A stretch of 64,000 bases of DNA from Limnohabitans sp. Bal53 (GCF_003063355.1 NZ_NESH01000001.1:124001-188000); one strand, 5' to 3'; counted from the stretch's first letter, positions 50,600-59,608 are shown. The notes: generated by a model from the letters alone, not told the origin. Numbers and translations: made by a program.

Positions 50600-50696
50600 G
50601 TCTGACGCAGTCGACGCAGAATCTCGAAACCCCTATATCCCGCGCGTCACGCACGCGTGTGGAGAGTTACGACAAACTGTGTCGACTGCGTCAGAC
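50600..50696. repeat. 16-bp inverted repeat flanking a 65-bp core
   Basis: GTCTGACGCAGTCGAC (50600-50615) is repeated inverted at 50681-50696, and three more bases match after one mismatch. The core has a second small palindromic stretch, ACGCGCGTCACGCACGCGT-like. It lies between primase and RuvC-like genes (50576-50714 is free of genes). It may be a replication origin or a repressor site. Confidence 0.55.
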
Positions 50697-50714
50697 GGGT
50701 TGTTTTCATGTCCG

Positions 50715-53060
50715 TCAGTTGTCGGCGTAAGGGGTGTATGCGGGCGTGATGGGGCTCTTGAGGCCGATACCCTGAAAGCCTCGAACGCCAACGCCGTTGC
50801 GCCATTTCTCCAGCCCTCGTGTGATCAATAGGTCCGAGAATCGACGCTGAGATCCGACGTATTCGCCAGCCGCATCCGCCCACTGCTTCCAATCCGTGAA
50901 GAGCTCAGCGGTCAGCGACTTCGCGGTGCCCACACGCATGCAGCGCTCGTCGAGCCATCGTCCCAGGGCGTCTTCGGCCTCGAAGTACTCGTCCGTGGCG
51001 TCCACAACCTGCTGCGGCGGATCGAGTCGGCCCAGCCGTTGCCATGCCAGACATCCCTCCAGAGCCCAAGCCAGGATGCCGTCGCGTTCTGCGAGCAGCT
51101 TTTGCTGCAGGTGCTTGTCACGTTTTTCGGGTGGCACGGTGATCGTGAACGGGATCAGGTGCAGCCGCCGCTTCATGGCCTCGTCGATATTGCGAATGGC
51201 CGGTTTGTGGTTGCCAGCCACAAACAACTTGAACTGCGGGAAGAACTCGAAGAAGTCCTGGCGCATGAAACGCGCGGCGATCTTGTCGCCCCCGGTCAGG
51301 CTCTTGACCTTGGACTCTGCCCAGCGCCGGCCTTGCTCGGTCTCAATGGCCGCCACGAAGCGCGCGCCGCGCAGACCCGCCATGTCGGTCGGATGCCGGT
51401 CTGTGCGCGTCTCCATGAAGGTGTCCATGGGCGCGTTGGTGGCGTAGTCCCCCAGGATGTCGGCCAGGGTGTTCACGAAGACCGACTTGCCATTGGCACC
51501 AGTGCCGTAGAGGAAGAAGAGCGCGTGCTCACGTGTGGAACCAGTCAGTGCATAGCCCACCATGCGCTGAAGATAGTCCTGTAAGGTCTGGTCGCCACCC
51601 GTGACGTCGTTCAGAAACGATCGCCACTGCAGGCACTGGCTGCGCGGCGTGGCCGTGGTGATCTTGGTCATCCGGTCGGCACGCTCGTGTGGTCGCAGGC
51701 GACCGCTGCGCAGATCCACCACGCCACCCGGGGTGTTGAGCAGCCAGGGATCAGCGTCCCATTCCTCCGTGGTGGCGGCATGGCGGCGGTCAGCGCGCGC
51801 CAAACGCTCCACACCGCCTACCGTGCTGGACGCAGCCAACTTGGATGCAATGCGCGGATTGCGGGTGTTGAGCGAGGCGTGCCGACAGACATGACGGATC
51901 AGGTCGGTCGCAGCGAGCGTATCTTCCGAGCGCCAGCGCTGTCCATCCCACACCAGCCACTTTCCCCAGCCGGCCACATAGCGCCAGTCCTTGTGATACC
52001 TGCGGGTAAAGGACAGCGCCAGCGCATCCTCCGTCCCCCATACCGCTTCTTCCGGCCCCGCTGCATTGGCGAGGGTGTCCGGGTCGTCGTCGACCAGGTG
52101 CATTTGCATGCGCGGGCCATGGGTGATGAAGCCGCCAACGTCAAAGCCTTCAACACGCGCATCGGCAGCGTCCCAGCCTTCTGGTGCGTCTTCTGGCGGG
52201 TACAGGATGTGGCAGGTGCGAGCCCCGGCCATGAGGATGGCCTGGGATGCACGGTCGGCATATTCCCAGCCGGGTTTGTCCTTGTCAGGCCAGATCAACA
52301 CGACCTTGCCCGCCAGCGGCGACCAGTCGGTCTTCTCGATGGGTGCGTTGGCGCCGTGCATGGCGGTGGTGGCGCACAGCCCCAACTCGACCAGGGCTTG
52401 CGCCGATTTCTCTCCCTCGACCAGGACGACGGTGTCCACCGCCCGCATACCGGGCTGGTTGTAAAGTGGCCGAGGTTCCGGCGGCGTCATCTTGCGGCGC
52501 TTGGCATCCCAGGGGCGAAATTCCTTCTTGCCGCCGGGCGGGTCGTAGCGGTACACGACCGCGATCAGCTTGCCTTCGCCATCGAGGTAGTCCCACTTGG
52601 CGGTGGCGGGGCCCAACTCGTCGACAGGAGCTTCCTGCTTGCTGCGACGTGCCTGTGTGGCGGTGCTGCGGCCAACCAGGTCAGCGCAGCGCGACAGCAC
52701 CGCCGCAAAGTCAGCATGGACATCGATGCCGAAGTGGCCACCGATCAGATCGAAGATGTCGCCACCGGAGTCATCGGCGCGGTCGGTCCACAGACCGGCT
52801 TTCTCGCCCGAGAGCACAACCTCCAGGCTGTCGCCCGGGCTGCCGAGGATGTCGCCCATCAGGAACTTGCCGCGCTTAACCTTGCCGGCAGGAAACAAGC
52901 TGAGCAGGACCGATTCGAGTCGGCCCAAAAGCGCAGCCCGGACGTCGTCGCGGTCAGATGGTGGGGTGGTTGGCACCGGTTGTTGAACCGGAGCGTCGTC
53001 ATTGAAATCCAGACCAGGTGGTCCGGGCAAAGGGTGTGAGTGTTCTTCTTCTGTGTTCAT
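50715..53060 (-). CDS. phage primase-helicase, D5/P4 type
   Basis: A 781-residue replication protein. Residues about 170-300 form a TOPRIM-type region (VDTVVLVEGEKSAQALVELG, GKVVLIWPDKDKPGWEYAD). The C-terminal half is an SF3 helicase with D5_N: Walker A LYGTGANGKSVFVNTLADIL, later RGARFVAAIETEQGRRWAESKVKSLTGGDKIAARFM and FKLFVAGNHKP. It opens and primes phage DNA. ATG 53060 overlaps the Cas4-like stop (ATGA). Confidence 0.9.
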   Translation of the reverse strand: MNTEEEHSHPLPGPPGLDFNDDAPVQQPVPTTPPSDRDDVRAALLGRLESVLLSLFPAGKVKRGKFLMGDILGSPGDSLEVVLSGEKAGLWTDRADDSGGDIFDLIGGHFGIDVHADFAAVLSRCADLVGRSTATQARRSKQEAPVDELGPATAKWDYLDGEGKLIAVVYRYDPPGGKKEFRPWDAKRRKMTPPEPRPLYNQPGMRAVDTVVLVEGEKSAQALVELGLCATTAMHGANAPIEKTDWSPLAGKVVLIWPDKDKPGWEYADRASQAILMAGARTCHILYPPEDAPEGWDAADARVEGFDVGGFITHGPRMQMHLVDDDPDTLANAAGPEEAVWGTEDALALSFTRRYHKDWRYVAGWGKWLVWDGQRWRSEDTLAATDLIRHVCRHASLNTRNPRIASKLAASSTVGGVERLARADRRHAATTEEWDADPWLLNTPGGVVDLRSGRLRPHERADRMTKITTATPRSQCLQWRSFLNDVTGGDQTLQDYLQRMVGYALTGSTREHALFFLYGTGANGKSVFVNTLADILGDYATNAPMDTFMETRTDRHPTDMAGLRGARFVAAIETEQGRRWAESKVKSLTGGDKIAARFMRQDFFEFFPQFKLFVAGNHKPAIRNIDEAMKRRLHLIPFTITVPPEKRDKHLQQKLLAERDGILAWALEGCLAWQRLGRLDPPQQVVDATDEYFEAEDALGRWLDERCMRVGTAKSLTAELFTDWKQWADAAGEYVGSQRRFSDLLITRGLEKWRNGVGVRGFQGIGLKSPITPAYTPYADN

Positions 53061-53794
53061 CGATTCAGGTTCCAGCAACGCTGCGCCCATGCGCAGAACT
53101 TGCATTCAAAGTGGGTGGATTCGGCAAAGCTGCGCGGCAGCAGCTCGCCTGCTTCGGTGGCCTGGATGACCTTGACGGCCCGGTCGGACATGCGCTGCGC
53201 CAGCCCCGCATCGAAGGGGACCAGCTCGGCGTAGATTTCCATCGTGTCGGCGTTGACCGCCGTGAAGAGCGCTGGGTGCTCGTGCAGGGTCAGGTAGCTC
53301 TGGTAGACCGCAACCTGGGCGGCGTAGACCGGCTTGGCCACGGCCAGCTTGTGTTTCTGCAGCTCACGCCAGGACTTGGACCCCAGGCACTTGTTTTCCC
53401 AAAGGGCTGGGTAGGCAAAACCTTCTGGCCCGCCCACGAGCACGCCATCGACGTGACCGCGCAGGCGCCCTTGGGCCACGCTGAAGCCAAACTGCCGGCC
53501 ATCGGCGTCCTCGGTTTTGAGGATGAAGCCGGCCATGCGCAACCAGCGAATGACCATGGCTTCGGTCTGGTGCCCTCGCTCGAAGATGCGAAGCAGCCGG
53601 CCGCCGAAGCCCTTACCAGGGTCGACCGGCGCCTTCGCATACTCGAACTGCAGTTGCCGCTCGCACGACACCCCCAGGCGAGAGCCGCCCAGGTATTGGC
53701 GCGGTGGCGTGTCGTCGCGCTCCTGCTCCAACGCCTGGTCGACCAAGGCTTCGATCCGGCCTGAAAGGCTGGCTGATGGGTTGAAGTCCAGCAT
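53057..53794 (-). CDS. Cas4-like / RecB-type nuclease
   Basis: A 245-residue PD-(D/E)XK nuclease. The acidic residues are in RGHVDGVL and WENKCLGS. Four cysteines, C44 and C231/C234/C240 (FECKFCAWAQRC), could hold a 4Fe-4S cluster as in Cas4 and AddB. It sits between primase and a zinc-binding protein in the recombination module, so it probably trims DNA ends for phage recombination; no CRISPR genes are present. Confidence 0.82.
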   Translation of the reverse strand: MLDFNPSASLSGRIEALVDQALEQERDDTPPRQYLGGSRLGVSCERQLQFEYAKAPVDPGKGFGGRLLRIFERGHQTEAMVIRWLRMAGFILKTEDADGRQFGFSVAQGRLRGHVDGVLVGGPEGFAYPALWENKCLGSKSWRELQKHKLAVAKPVYAAQVAVYQSYLTLHEHPALFTAVNADTMEIYAELVPFDAGLAQRMSDRAVKVIQATEAGELLPRSFAESTHFECKFCAWAQRCWNLNR

Positions 53795-54255
53795 CAGGGC
53801 GTCTCCCAGGGCAAATCGCTTTCCAGATCGGCGAAGGGATCGTCGACCGTGGGCTTCATGCCACGCACCGGCGGGTACTTGGCCTCGGCGTGGTGGGCCA
53901 CCATGGTCTCGGTGTACCGGGTGACGATCGCATCAATTACCCGCAGGGCCTCCTTTTCCGAGTACGCACCCAGTGGTTTGTCGAAGCCAATGTCACCGGC
54001 CACCTCGCCAAAAGCGCGCAGGCACGAGCGCATGGCCGAGCGTTCAATGTCCGTGGCATCAATCATCTCGACCTCCTGCCCGAATTTGTGCGCATCGACC
54101 CAGCGCCCGTACATCTGATGAAAGATGTCCTGGCAGCGCCGGCTGCAAAACACCCAGTCCAGTGGATAGCGCTTGGCATCCCCAATCGGGTGGCGGTTGT
54201 CGGTGTGTCCCAGCCCGCGCGCCTGGCGCGAGCACACCCAGCATTTGCCTCGCAT
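53794..54255 (-). CDS. zinc-binding phage protein (DUF6511-like)
   Basis: A 153-residue protein with an N-terminal zinc-binding pattern (GKCWVCSRQARGLGHTDNRHP, then WVFCSRRCQDIFHQMYG) and a helical remainder. It resembles DUF6511, encoded with phage recombination genes. Function unknown. The start at 54255 excludes a short upstream overlap with the next gene. Confidence 0.65.
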   Translation of the reverse strand: MRGKCWVCSRQARGLGHTDNRHPIGDAKRYPLDWVFCSRRCQDIFHQMYGRWVDAHKFGQEVEMIDATDIERSAMRSCLRAFGEVAGDIGFDKPLGAYSEKEALRVIDAIVTRYTETMVAHHAEAKYPPVRGMKPTVDDPFADLESDLPWETP

Positions 54256-54269
54256 GCATGTCGCCCCTC

Positions 54270-54947
54270 TCACTGAGCCCAGGCGGGCTTGCCGGTGGGC
54301 ACCACCGGGCGCGACGTTTGCGCCTGGGGCGCCTGTTGCGCGTAGGCGGGCGTGGGTTGTACCGGTGCGCCAGAGTGGCCACCACCGCCCCTGTGGCCGC
54401 CACCCGGGGCGTGCATGCCGGCAAGGGGGGCGTAGTCCTTGTGGTCGGGCTCGATGGCAATCTTGACCACGTTGCGGTCTTCACCCTTGCCGTCTTTTTC
54501 GACATCGACGCGGGCCAGGAACTCGATGCCGTCCAAATCGGCAAAGCTGTTGATGCGCCGGGCAGCCGCAGCCTGGGGCGTGTTGTCCTGGGGCTGCACA
54601 TTGCGCGCACTGTTGAGCACGGCCCGGATGAAGCTGCGCCCCATCTGTCCCCAGGTCGGACCCTTGGGCGAGTGCAGCCCGACGTTGGACCACATCTTGC
54701 GCTTGGCAAACGGGCCATCGGTGACGACGAACTCGCAGGCCAGGTACACCGCACCGGTGTCAAAGGACTGGGTGGCATAGCCGCCAGTCCAGCCTTGGGT
54801 GTGATCGTCATGGCCACCGGGCTTGATGGTCATGCGCACGGGCACGGAGATGCCGCGCGGGATCAGGTCGAAGCCACCTTGCTGCGCTTCAGCGTCGTTG
54901 AAGTCGCTCCAGCTGGCAGCGGCTGTGGCGTGGTCATAGGTATTCAT
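54270..54947 (-). CDS. early phage protein, possible DNA-binding accessory factor
   Basis: A 225-residue protein with a beta-rich core (FDLIPRGISVPVRMTIKPGGHDD, AVYLACEFVVTDGPFAKRKMWSNVGL) and a Gly/His/Gln-rich low-complexity tail (GMHAPGGGHRGGGGHSG). Proteins like this are encoded beside Sak4-type recombinases and may bind single-stranded DNA like SSB. That role is inferred from position. ATG 54947 follows a GGA-rich site. Confidence 0.6.
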   Translation of the reverse strand: MNTYDHATAAASWSDFNDAEAQQGGFDLIPRGISVPVRMTIKPGGHDDHTQGWTGGYATQSFDTGAVYLACEFVVTDGPFAKRKMWSNVGLHSPKGPTWGQMGRSFIRAVLNSARNVQPQDNTPQAAAARRINSFADLDGIEFLARVDVEKDGKGEDRNVVKIAIEPDHKDYAPLAGMHAPGGGHRGGGGHSGAPVQPTPAYAQQAPQAQTSRPVVPTGKPAWAQ

Positions 54948-54958
54948 GGGGTGTCCTT

Positions 54959-55777
54959 TCAATTCGTGTTGTCGGAGGTTTTGGTCTGGCCTAAGCACTT
55001 GGCGATGAGCCGGCCCAGATGGGGTTCTTCAATGGAGTCGAGACGGCCGCTGCGGTCTTTGCTGGGAAAGCCAAAGCTGTTGTCGGCACCGGTCACAAAG
55101 CCCCGGTAGGTCGAGCCGTCGTCGGCCTTGAGCACGGCTAGCGTCACCACCTCATCGAGTACGCCCGGCAGTTCCAGTGCTGTCTTGCTGCCTTCGAGCT
55201 GCAGCTGGTAGTAGCGGCGGTTGAAGTCGTCGGTCTTCTCTTCCAAAATCGCGACATAGATGACGTGCTTGTCGCGCACGTGCTGCAGGTGCGTGAGCGC
55301 CGTGATCATTTCCTGGCCCAGCAGGCCGTAAGCCCCCCGGTTGTCGGGCTTGCCGGTTTTCTCGCTGAAGGCCTGCGGCTGGGTCTTGCACCAGGCCAGG
55401 CACAGTCGGGAGAGCACGGTAAGGCTGTCGACAAAGTAGGTGTCGTACTTGGCCAACTGCGCCGGGTCGCCATAGGTGGCGCAGACATGGTCGTAATGCG
55501 CCTTGCTGAAAGCCTGGTCAGCTGATGCGGTCGGCATCGGCCCAGCGAGAAACACCACGAGGTCGCGGAATTCCTGCCAGGTGCAGGGGCGAACGGTGTC
55601 ACCCGGCCAGTCCTTGACCGAGAGGTCGCCGGCTTCCAGATCCACGAACAGCGTGGACGCCGGTGGGAGGGTTCGCAGCTGGGTGGTTTTGCCCACGCCG
55701 GGAAAACCGACCAAGCCAACCTTGGCGCTGTGGCGTTCTTTGAGCCGTTCTTCGGCGGAGATGATGGGCAACATCAC
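54959..55777 (-). CDS. Sak4-like recombination ATPase
   Basis: A 272-residue RecA-fold ATPase: Walker A LVGFPGVGKTTQLRTL (about 22-37) and Walker B YDTYFVDSLTVLSRL. It fits the AAA_24 / Sak4 group of phage single-strand annealing proteins, which work with an SSB-like partner. It lies next to the SSB-like candidate at 54270, supporting this reading. Confidence 0.8.
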   Translation of the reverse strand: MMLPIISAEERLKERHSAKVGLVGFPGVGKTTQLRTLPPASTLFVDLEAGDLSVKDWPGDTVRPCTWQEFRDLVVFLAGPMPTASADQAFSKAHYDHVCATYGDPAQLAKYDTYFVDSLTVLSRLCLAWCKTQPQAFSEKTGKPDNRGAYGLLGQEMITALTHLQHVRDKHVIYVAILEEKTDDFNRRYYQLQLEGSKTALELPGVLDEVVTLAVLKADDGSTYRGFVTGADNSFGFPSKDRSGRLDSIEEPHLGRLIAKCLGQTKTSDNTN

Positions 55778-56322
55778 TGTGCTCCTTCGCCTGCAGAGGG
55801 CTTGCGCAAGGTGAACTTGGCTGCCTTGGGCTTGACCGTGCGCGCGGCCATGAAGGGCTGACGGAACACCTCGGGCCAGGCCTTGAAGCGCGATTCGCTC
55901 ACGCTGTACTTGGCCGTGATGAATTCGGTCGGTTCCTGACCGGCTGCGACCATGCGGCTCCAGATGGTCTGCAGTTCCTTCTGATCCCAGGACACGTCTT
56001 TACTGACTTCAACGGCCACATCGAACTCGCCATCGAACACATGCGTGGTGCCGGTGTCCTTGTTTTCGGCAAGCAGTTGGGCCTTGGCCTGTTCGCCGTA
56101 GCGCATGTCCAGGCCCGTCTGGATCATGTTGGACAGTGCGGCCAGTTCGGATTTGGCTGCCGCCTCGAAACGCTTAAGGTCAGCCACATGGGCCAGCGGC
56201 AGATCACGAATGACCGTGGCCGATAACTCCATGAACGGCACGGGCAGTGAAATGCCGCTGCGCTCGAAGGCGGCCTCGAGCGCCGAGGATTCGGTAATGG
56301 GTGTGGTGGCAACGGTGTTCAT
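55774..56322 (-). CDS. early phage protein, function unknown
   Basis: A 182-residue protein with a helical centre (HVADLKRFEAAAKSELAALSNMIQTGLDMRYGEQAKAQLL) followed by DGEFDVAVEVSKDVSWDQKELQTIWSRMVAAGQEPTEFI. It is a conserved companion of the Sak4-like gene in Burkholderiales prophages as far as I recall, without known function. Overlaps the next two genes by 4 bp each. Confidence 0.6.
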   Translation of the reverse strand: MNTVATTPITESSALEAAFERSGISLPVPFMELSATVIRDLPLAHVADLKRFEAAAKSELAALSNMIQTGLDMRYGEQAKAQLLAENKDTGTTHVFDGEFDVAVEVSKDVSWDQKELQTIWSRMVAAGQEPTEFITAKYSVSESRFKAWPEVFRQPFMAARTVKPKAAKFTLRKPSAGEGAQ

Positions 56323-56531
56323 GACGACACCGCCTCGCTGGTACTGTTGCGAGTGCTTTTTTCCTCAAAAGCCTCGATATCCTCAAGGCGGTATCGCACT
56401 TGACCACGCAGTTTCAGATAGATGGGGCCTTTGCCCTCACAACGCCACCGCTCGATGGTGGACAGACTGAGTCGCCAGCGATGTGCCAGCTGACTTTGTG
56501 AAATAAGCGGAACGACGACAGAGGTGTTCAC
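56319..56531 (-). CDS. AlpA/excisionase-like HTH regulator (first copy)
   Basis: A 70-residue winged-HTH (LISQSQLAHRWRLSLSTIERWRCEGKGPIYLKLRGQVRYRLEDIEAFEEKS) of the AlpA/MerR-like excisionase family. First gene of the early operon, so it probably controls that operon or excision. It is about 60 percent similar to the HTH protein at 63357 and related to the N-terminus of the RfaH-like protein at 15886. Confidence 0.82.
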   Translation of the reverse strand: MNTSVVVPLISQSQLAHRWRLSLSTIERWRCEGKGPIYLKLRGQVRYRLEDIEAFEEKSTRNSTSEAVSS

Positions 56532-56615
56532 GTGAATCTCCTTGATGGTTGATGAGCCCTGGTTTCAAGCGACTTGTGGGCGGCGCTAACCAGTGCTGGC
56601 ATTGCATCAATCGGG

Positions 56616-56654
56616 AGTCCACAAACCAGTCCGCAGAGTCCACAGAAACAGTCC
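56616..56654. repeat. four AGTCC repeats
   Basis: AGTCC occurs at 56616, 56628, 56637 and 56650; three copies read AGTCCACA. They lie in the divergent region between the AlpA-like and DUF6088-like genes and may be operator sites for the early promoter. Confidence 0.5.
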
Positions 56655-56705
56655 ACAAATCTGCAGCGTGAGGTGTTGCCTCAACACGATCTCGAAAACT
56701 AAGCC

Positions 56706-56741
56706 TTGCCAAATGTCAGATATCAAACTAAATTTCTGACA
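56706..56741 (+). promoter_or_regulatory. promoter with inverted repeat before DUF6088-like gene
   Basis: TTGCCA (56706-56711) and TAAATT (56729-56734) are 17 bp apart. TGTCAGA (56714-56720) and TCTGACA (56735-56741) form a perfect inverted repeat over the spacer and -10, a likely autoregulatory operator. Confidence 0.6.
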
Positions 56742-56755
56742 CTTCGAGCACAGCC

Positions 56756-57349
56756 ATGAGTAACTTGACCGAATCAATCCTTGCTGCAGCCACGGCTTTG
56801 TCTGAAGGGGGCTTGCTCTCGCCCAAGGAATTTCTGCACTTGGCCAGTCGTGCCGCTGTGGATCAAGCGCTGTCACGCCTGGCCAAGGAGGGACAGCTAT
56901 TACGTGTTGGGCGCGGTGCTTACACGCGTTCTGTGGCGGGTCGGTTTGGCACCCGTCCGCCATCCATGGAGAGCGTCATTGATGCGATCACCGCCGCCAG
57001 TGGTGAAGTCGTAGTGAATCACGGGGCAGCCGAGGCAAATGCACTCGGTTTGACATCACAGGTGCCAACGCGAGATGTTTTTTTGACCTCAGGGCCAGCG
57101 CGAAAGCTGCAGTTGGGAGAACGGGTGATCGAGCTTAAGCACGGCAATCGTTGGCAATTGGTGCTGGGCAAGCGACAGGCAGGCCGAGTCATCCGCGCAC
57201 TGGGATGGTCGGGACCGCAGACCTCACCTGCAGCTCTTCGCCGGCTCACGAAACAGCTCACGCCAGAAGACTGGCAAGACTTGCTCTCAGTCAGAAAAAT
57301 GATGCCCACATGGATGGCCCGAGTCGTGAGCGAAGCCATCCAAGGATGA
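56756..57349 (+). CDS. AbiEi-like antitoxin/regulator (DUF6088)
   Basis: A 197-residue protein with an N-terminal winged helix (LSPKEFLHLASRAAVDQALSRLAKEGQLLRVGRGAYTR) and an AbiEi C-terminal-like domain (VVNHGAAEANALGLTSQVPTRDVFLTSGPARKLQLG). It fits DUF6088, the antitoxin of AbiE-type systems. The usual AbiEii nucleotidyltransferase toxin is not next to it; the following gene is on the other strand. It may be an orphan that controls its own promoter. Confidence 0.8.
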   Translation: MSNLTESILAAATALSEGGLLSPKEFLHLASRAAVDQALSRLAKEGQLLRVGRGAYTRSVAGRFGTRPPSMESVIDAITAASGEVVVNHGAAEANALGLTSQVPTRDVFLTSGPARKLQLGERVIELKHGNRWQLVLGKRQAGRVIRALGWSGPQTSPAALRRLTKQLTPEDWQDLLSVRKMMPTWMARVVSEAIQG

Positions 57350-57360
57350 TCACCTTGCGC

Positions 57361-58347
57361 TCATCGACGTAATGTCAACCAATCGCTGTCACCTGCACAA
57401 ATAATCAGCTCATATTCCTTGTCACCAGGGACGTACCGGATGAAAGTTTCGTAAACGATCTTGTTGCGGTCGAATTGCTTGACCGGCCGGAAATTCCTGG
57501 CTGACGAGCCACAGGCATCGCGCAGTGCGCTGCCCTCCATCCGGTGGTCGAAGTCGTCCATCAGCGCCAGCAGAATGTTCACCTGCATGGCTTCCAGCGG
57601 ATAGGCCACGCCGTCGATGTAGGCATTGCGCTCGGTGCGGACATACCGCAGCGTCGTGCCCCGATCCGTCGCCGAATCATGCACTTGGTAAACGGCGGCT
57701 GGTTCCATGACGCGGTTGGCAAAGAACTCAAAGCGGTTTTGTGACACGCGCATCACATCGGCCAGATGCACCACCTCGTACTGCGCCAGCGGGGAACTGG
57801 TCGGCAATGGCACTGGGCTGCTGGTCAGGATTCGGGCACTTCGGTCGGCACGGTGGCTCGCCAAATGGGTCAGAAGTTTGTGAGCAGTGACCTCGCGATT
57901 GAGATGACGGGCAAAGTACCAGGTGACCGGCTTTCCGCGTCGCTCCTCGACCAGGCCCATGCGCCAGACCAGGTCGGGCACGAGGCATTCGACCTGATGC
58001 CGGTTCAGATCCAGCCCCGTGGCCACATAGCCGACCACACGTTCGGTGTTGACCACCGTGGTTTGGCACACGCTGCGTGGCGCCTCGAAGTCTTCACAGT
58101 CGCCGCCACACAGCAGGAGCACCATGTCACCGGGCAGCTCACGCACCACGCGAGCCATGTCATCGCGGCATTCTGGGCACTGCAACCAGTTGAGCGGCTC
58201 ACCAAAACCCACCAGGTGTTCACGCCGCAGTTGCGCCAGAGCGTCCTGATTGCCCGGATCAGACAACAGCGGCCCTGAGATTTCCTTGGCAGTACTCTCC
58301 AGCATCCGGCACAGCAAGGCCGTGGCCTCAATCTGCGTCTGACTCAT
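57361..58347 (-). CDS. unrecognised protein, second gene after the LexA-like repressor
   Basis: A 328-residue protein I do not recognise. The N-terminal part has cysteines in CPECRDDMARVV, CGGDCEDF and SVCQTT, which could bind zinc. The middle looks mixed alpha/beta (HVVHLADVMRVSQNRFEFFANRVMEP region), and the end (VPGDKEYELIICAGDSDWLTLRR) is beta-rich. ATG 58347 overlaps the upstream stop (ATGA), so the two unknown genes are coupled and probably act together. Confidence 0.55.
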   Translation of the reverse strand: MSQTQIEATALLCRMLESTAKEISGPLLSDPGNQDALAQLRREHLVGFGEPLNWLQCPECRDDMARVVRELPGDMVLLLCGGDCEDFEAPRSVCQTTVVNTERVVGYVATGLDLNRHQVECLVPDLVWRMGLVEERRGKPVTWYFARHLNREVTAHKLLTHLASHRADRSARILTSSPVPLPTSSPLAQYEVVHLADVMRVSQNRFEFFANRVMEPAAVYQVHDSATDRGTTLRYVRTERNAYIDGVAYPLEAMQVNILLALMDDFDHRMEGSALRDACGSSARNFRPVKQFDRNKIVYETFIRYVPGDKEYELIICAGDSDWLTLRR

Positions 58348-59588
58348 ACCCCAGCACCAGACGGTTCGACGATACCCAGGCTGCGCATCACACACTGCGC
58401 CAGTTGCTGATTGCGGTGAGACAGGTTTTTGATGGTGGTCGAACCGCTGGCGTAGACGTCGAAACTGAAGTGACCCTCTCGGCTGCTTACCTGGTCACGG
58501 GTGTAGACCATGAGAGTGGCACGGTCCATCTCGAATTCGCTGTCGAAAGAGTGCGCCACTTTCAGCTTGTCGCGGGCCACGCAAATGGCATCCTCGCGAT
58601 TGGCCTCGGGGCTGGCTTCGATCTGGATGGCACTGCTGCGTTGGTCGGCCGGCGTGAACTTGGCCCGGCGCAGCCGAACCTTTTGGATACCTTGCGTTGA
58701 CCAGTCTTCCTTCGGCGCCAGCAGACCGTCATTCAAAACGCTGAGCTTGAACCGACTGGGAGTGATCGCCTCGGGTTTCAATTCGGTCTTGGCCAGGTGC
58801 TTGGCAAACAGGGTGAGGACGGCGGCGTGGTTTTTGGCACCACCCTTGACCACGGTTTCCACCACGCCCGATTTGGGGTGGTAGACCAGCGCGTTTTCCA
58901 GTGCGACGCGGGTGGCGATGCGCTTGAAATCGTGTTTACGAAACTGGGCAATGGCCGTGATCGGCCCTTCGACGTACAACGTGAACTGGATGCTGCCGTC
59001 GGTACCGTAGCGGCTGACCTCGATGTGTGAGCCAATGCCGCCGCCGGACTTTTGATACAGCGCCGCCACATCCCGCTTGAACGCCTCAAGGGAGTCCTGA
59101 TCCAGGTGCGGCACGAGGTCGGGAAGGATCTGGCTGGGCTTCCACGAGCGGCCATGGGTCTTGGCCCGAAACGCCAGACGCAGCTCGATGTCCCGAAACA
59201 CCTGTTCATGGTGGGCGAGCATCCACAGCGCCTGCTCGCGTGGGTCCATGCCCTGGAGATGTCCCAGCGCGTCGTCGTCATGGGCCAGCGCCAGCGAAAA
59301 CTCTCGGGCCCCGGCCTCTGTGCCGGTGATGTGAGCGCGCCGCAGGTCTTCGTTCCACCTGAACAAGTCTTCCTCGAGCGCAACTTTTTTAGCCGTGGTC
59401 AAGGCGATGTCTTCGAGCAGTTGGGCCTGCAAGTTTTCGACGGCGTCGGTGAGCGCATGGGCCAACTTCACCTCCGGCAACCTCCAGTCGACTGACAGGT
59501 GCGCCCCCAAGGGATGGGATTGCACAAAGTCCTGCAGGACGGTCGGCGAGATGTGGCGCAGGAAGTGGCGGGGGTTGAAGATTTTCAT
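58344..59588 (-). CDS. unrecognised protein, first gene after the LexA-like repressor
   Basis: A 414-residue protein of unknown function. N-terminal FNPRHFLRHISPTVLQDFVQSH, a helical stretch (LTDAVENLQAQLLEDIALTTAKKVALEEDLFRW), then a mixed region with GGGIGSHIEVSRYGTDGSIQFTLYVEGP, and a basic segment KVRLRRAKFTPADQRSSAIQIE. It lies 20 bp after the repressor gene and shares its promoter. Presence of a damage-type repressor suggests these genes are SOS-induced cargo. Confidence 0.55.
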   Translation of the reverse strand: MKIFNPRHFLRHISPTVLQDFVQSHPLGAHLSVDWRLPEVKLAHALTDAVENLQAQLLEDIALTTAKKVALEEDLFRWNEDLRRAHITGTEAGAREFSLALAHDDDALGHLQGMDPREQALWMLAHHEQVFRDIELRLAFRAKTHGRSWKPSQILPDLVPHLDQDSLEAFKRDVAALYQKSGGGIGSHIEVSRYGTDGSIQFTLYVEGPITAIAQFRKHDFKRIATRVALENALVYHPKSGVVETVVKGGAKNHAAVLTLFAKHLAKTELKPEAITPSRFKLSVLNDGLLAPKEDWSTQGIQKVRLRRAKFTPADQRSSAIQIEASPEANREDAICVARDKLKVAHSFDSEFEMDRATLMVYTRDQVSSREGHFSFDVYASGSTTIKNLSHRNQQLAQCVMRSLGIVEPSGAGV

Positions 59589-59608
59589 GGTTGTCTCCGG
59601 TGTGGGGG

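Noticed and set aside
53057..53794. Cas4 as part of a CRISPR system
   Set aside because: The gene sits in a phage replication operon without any other cas gene; phage Cas4-like nucleases are common.
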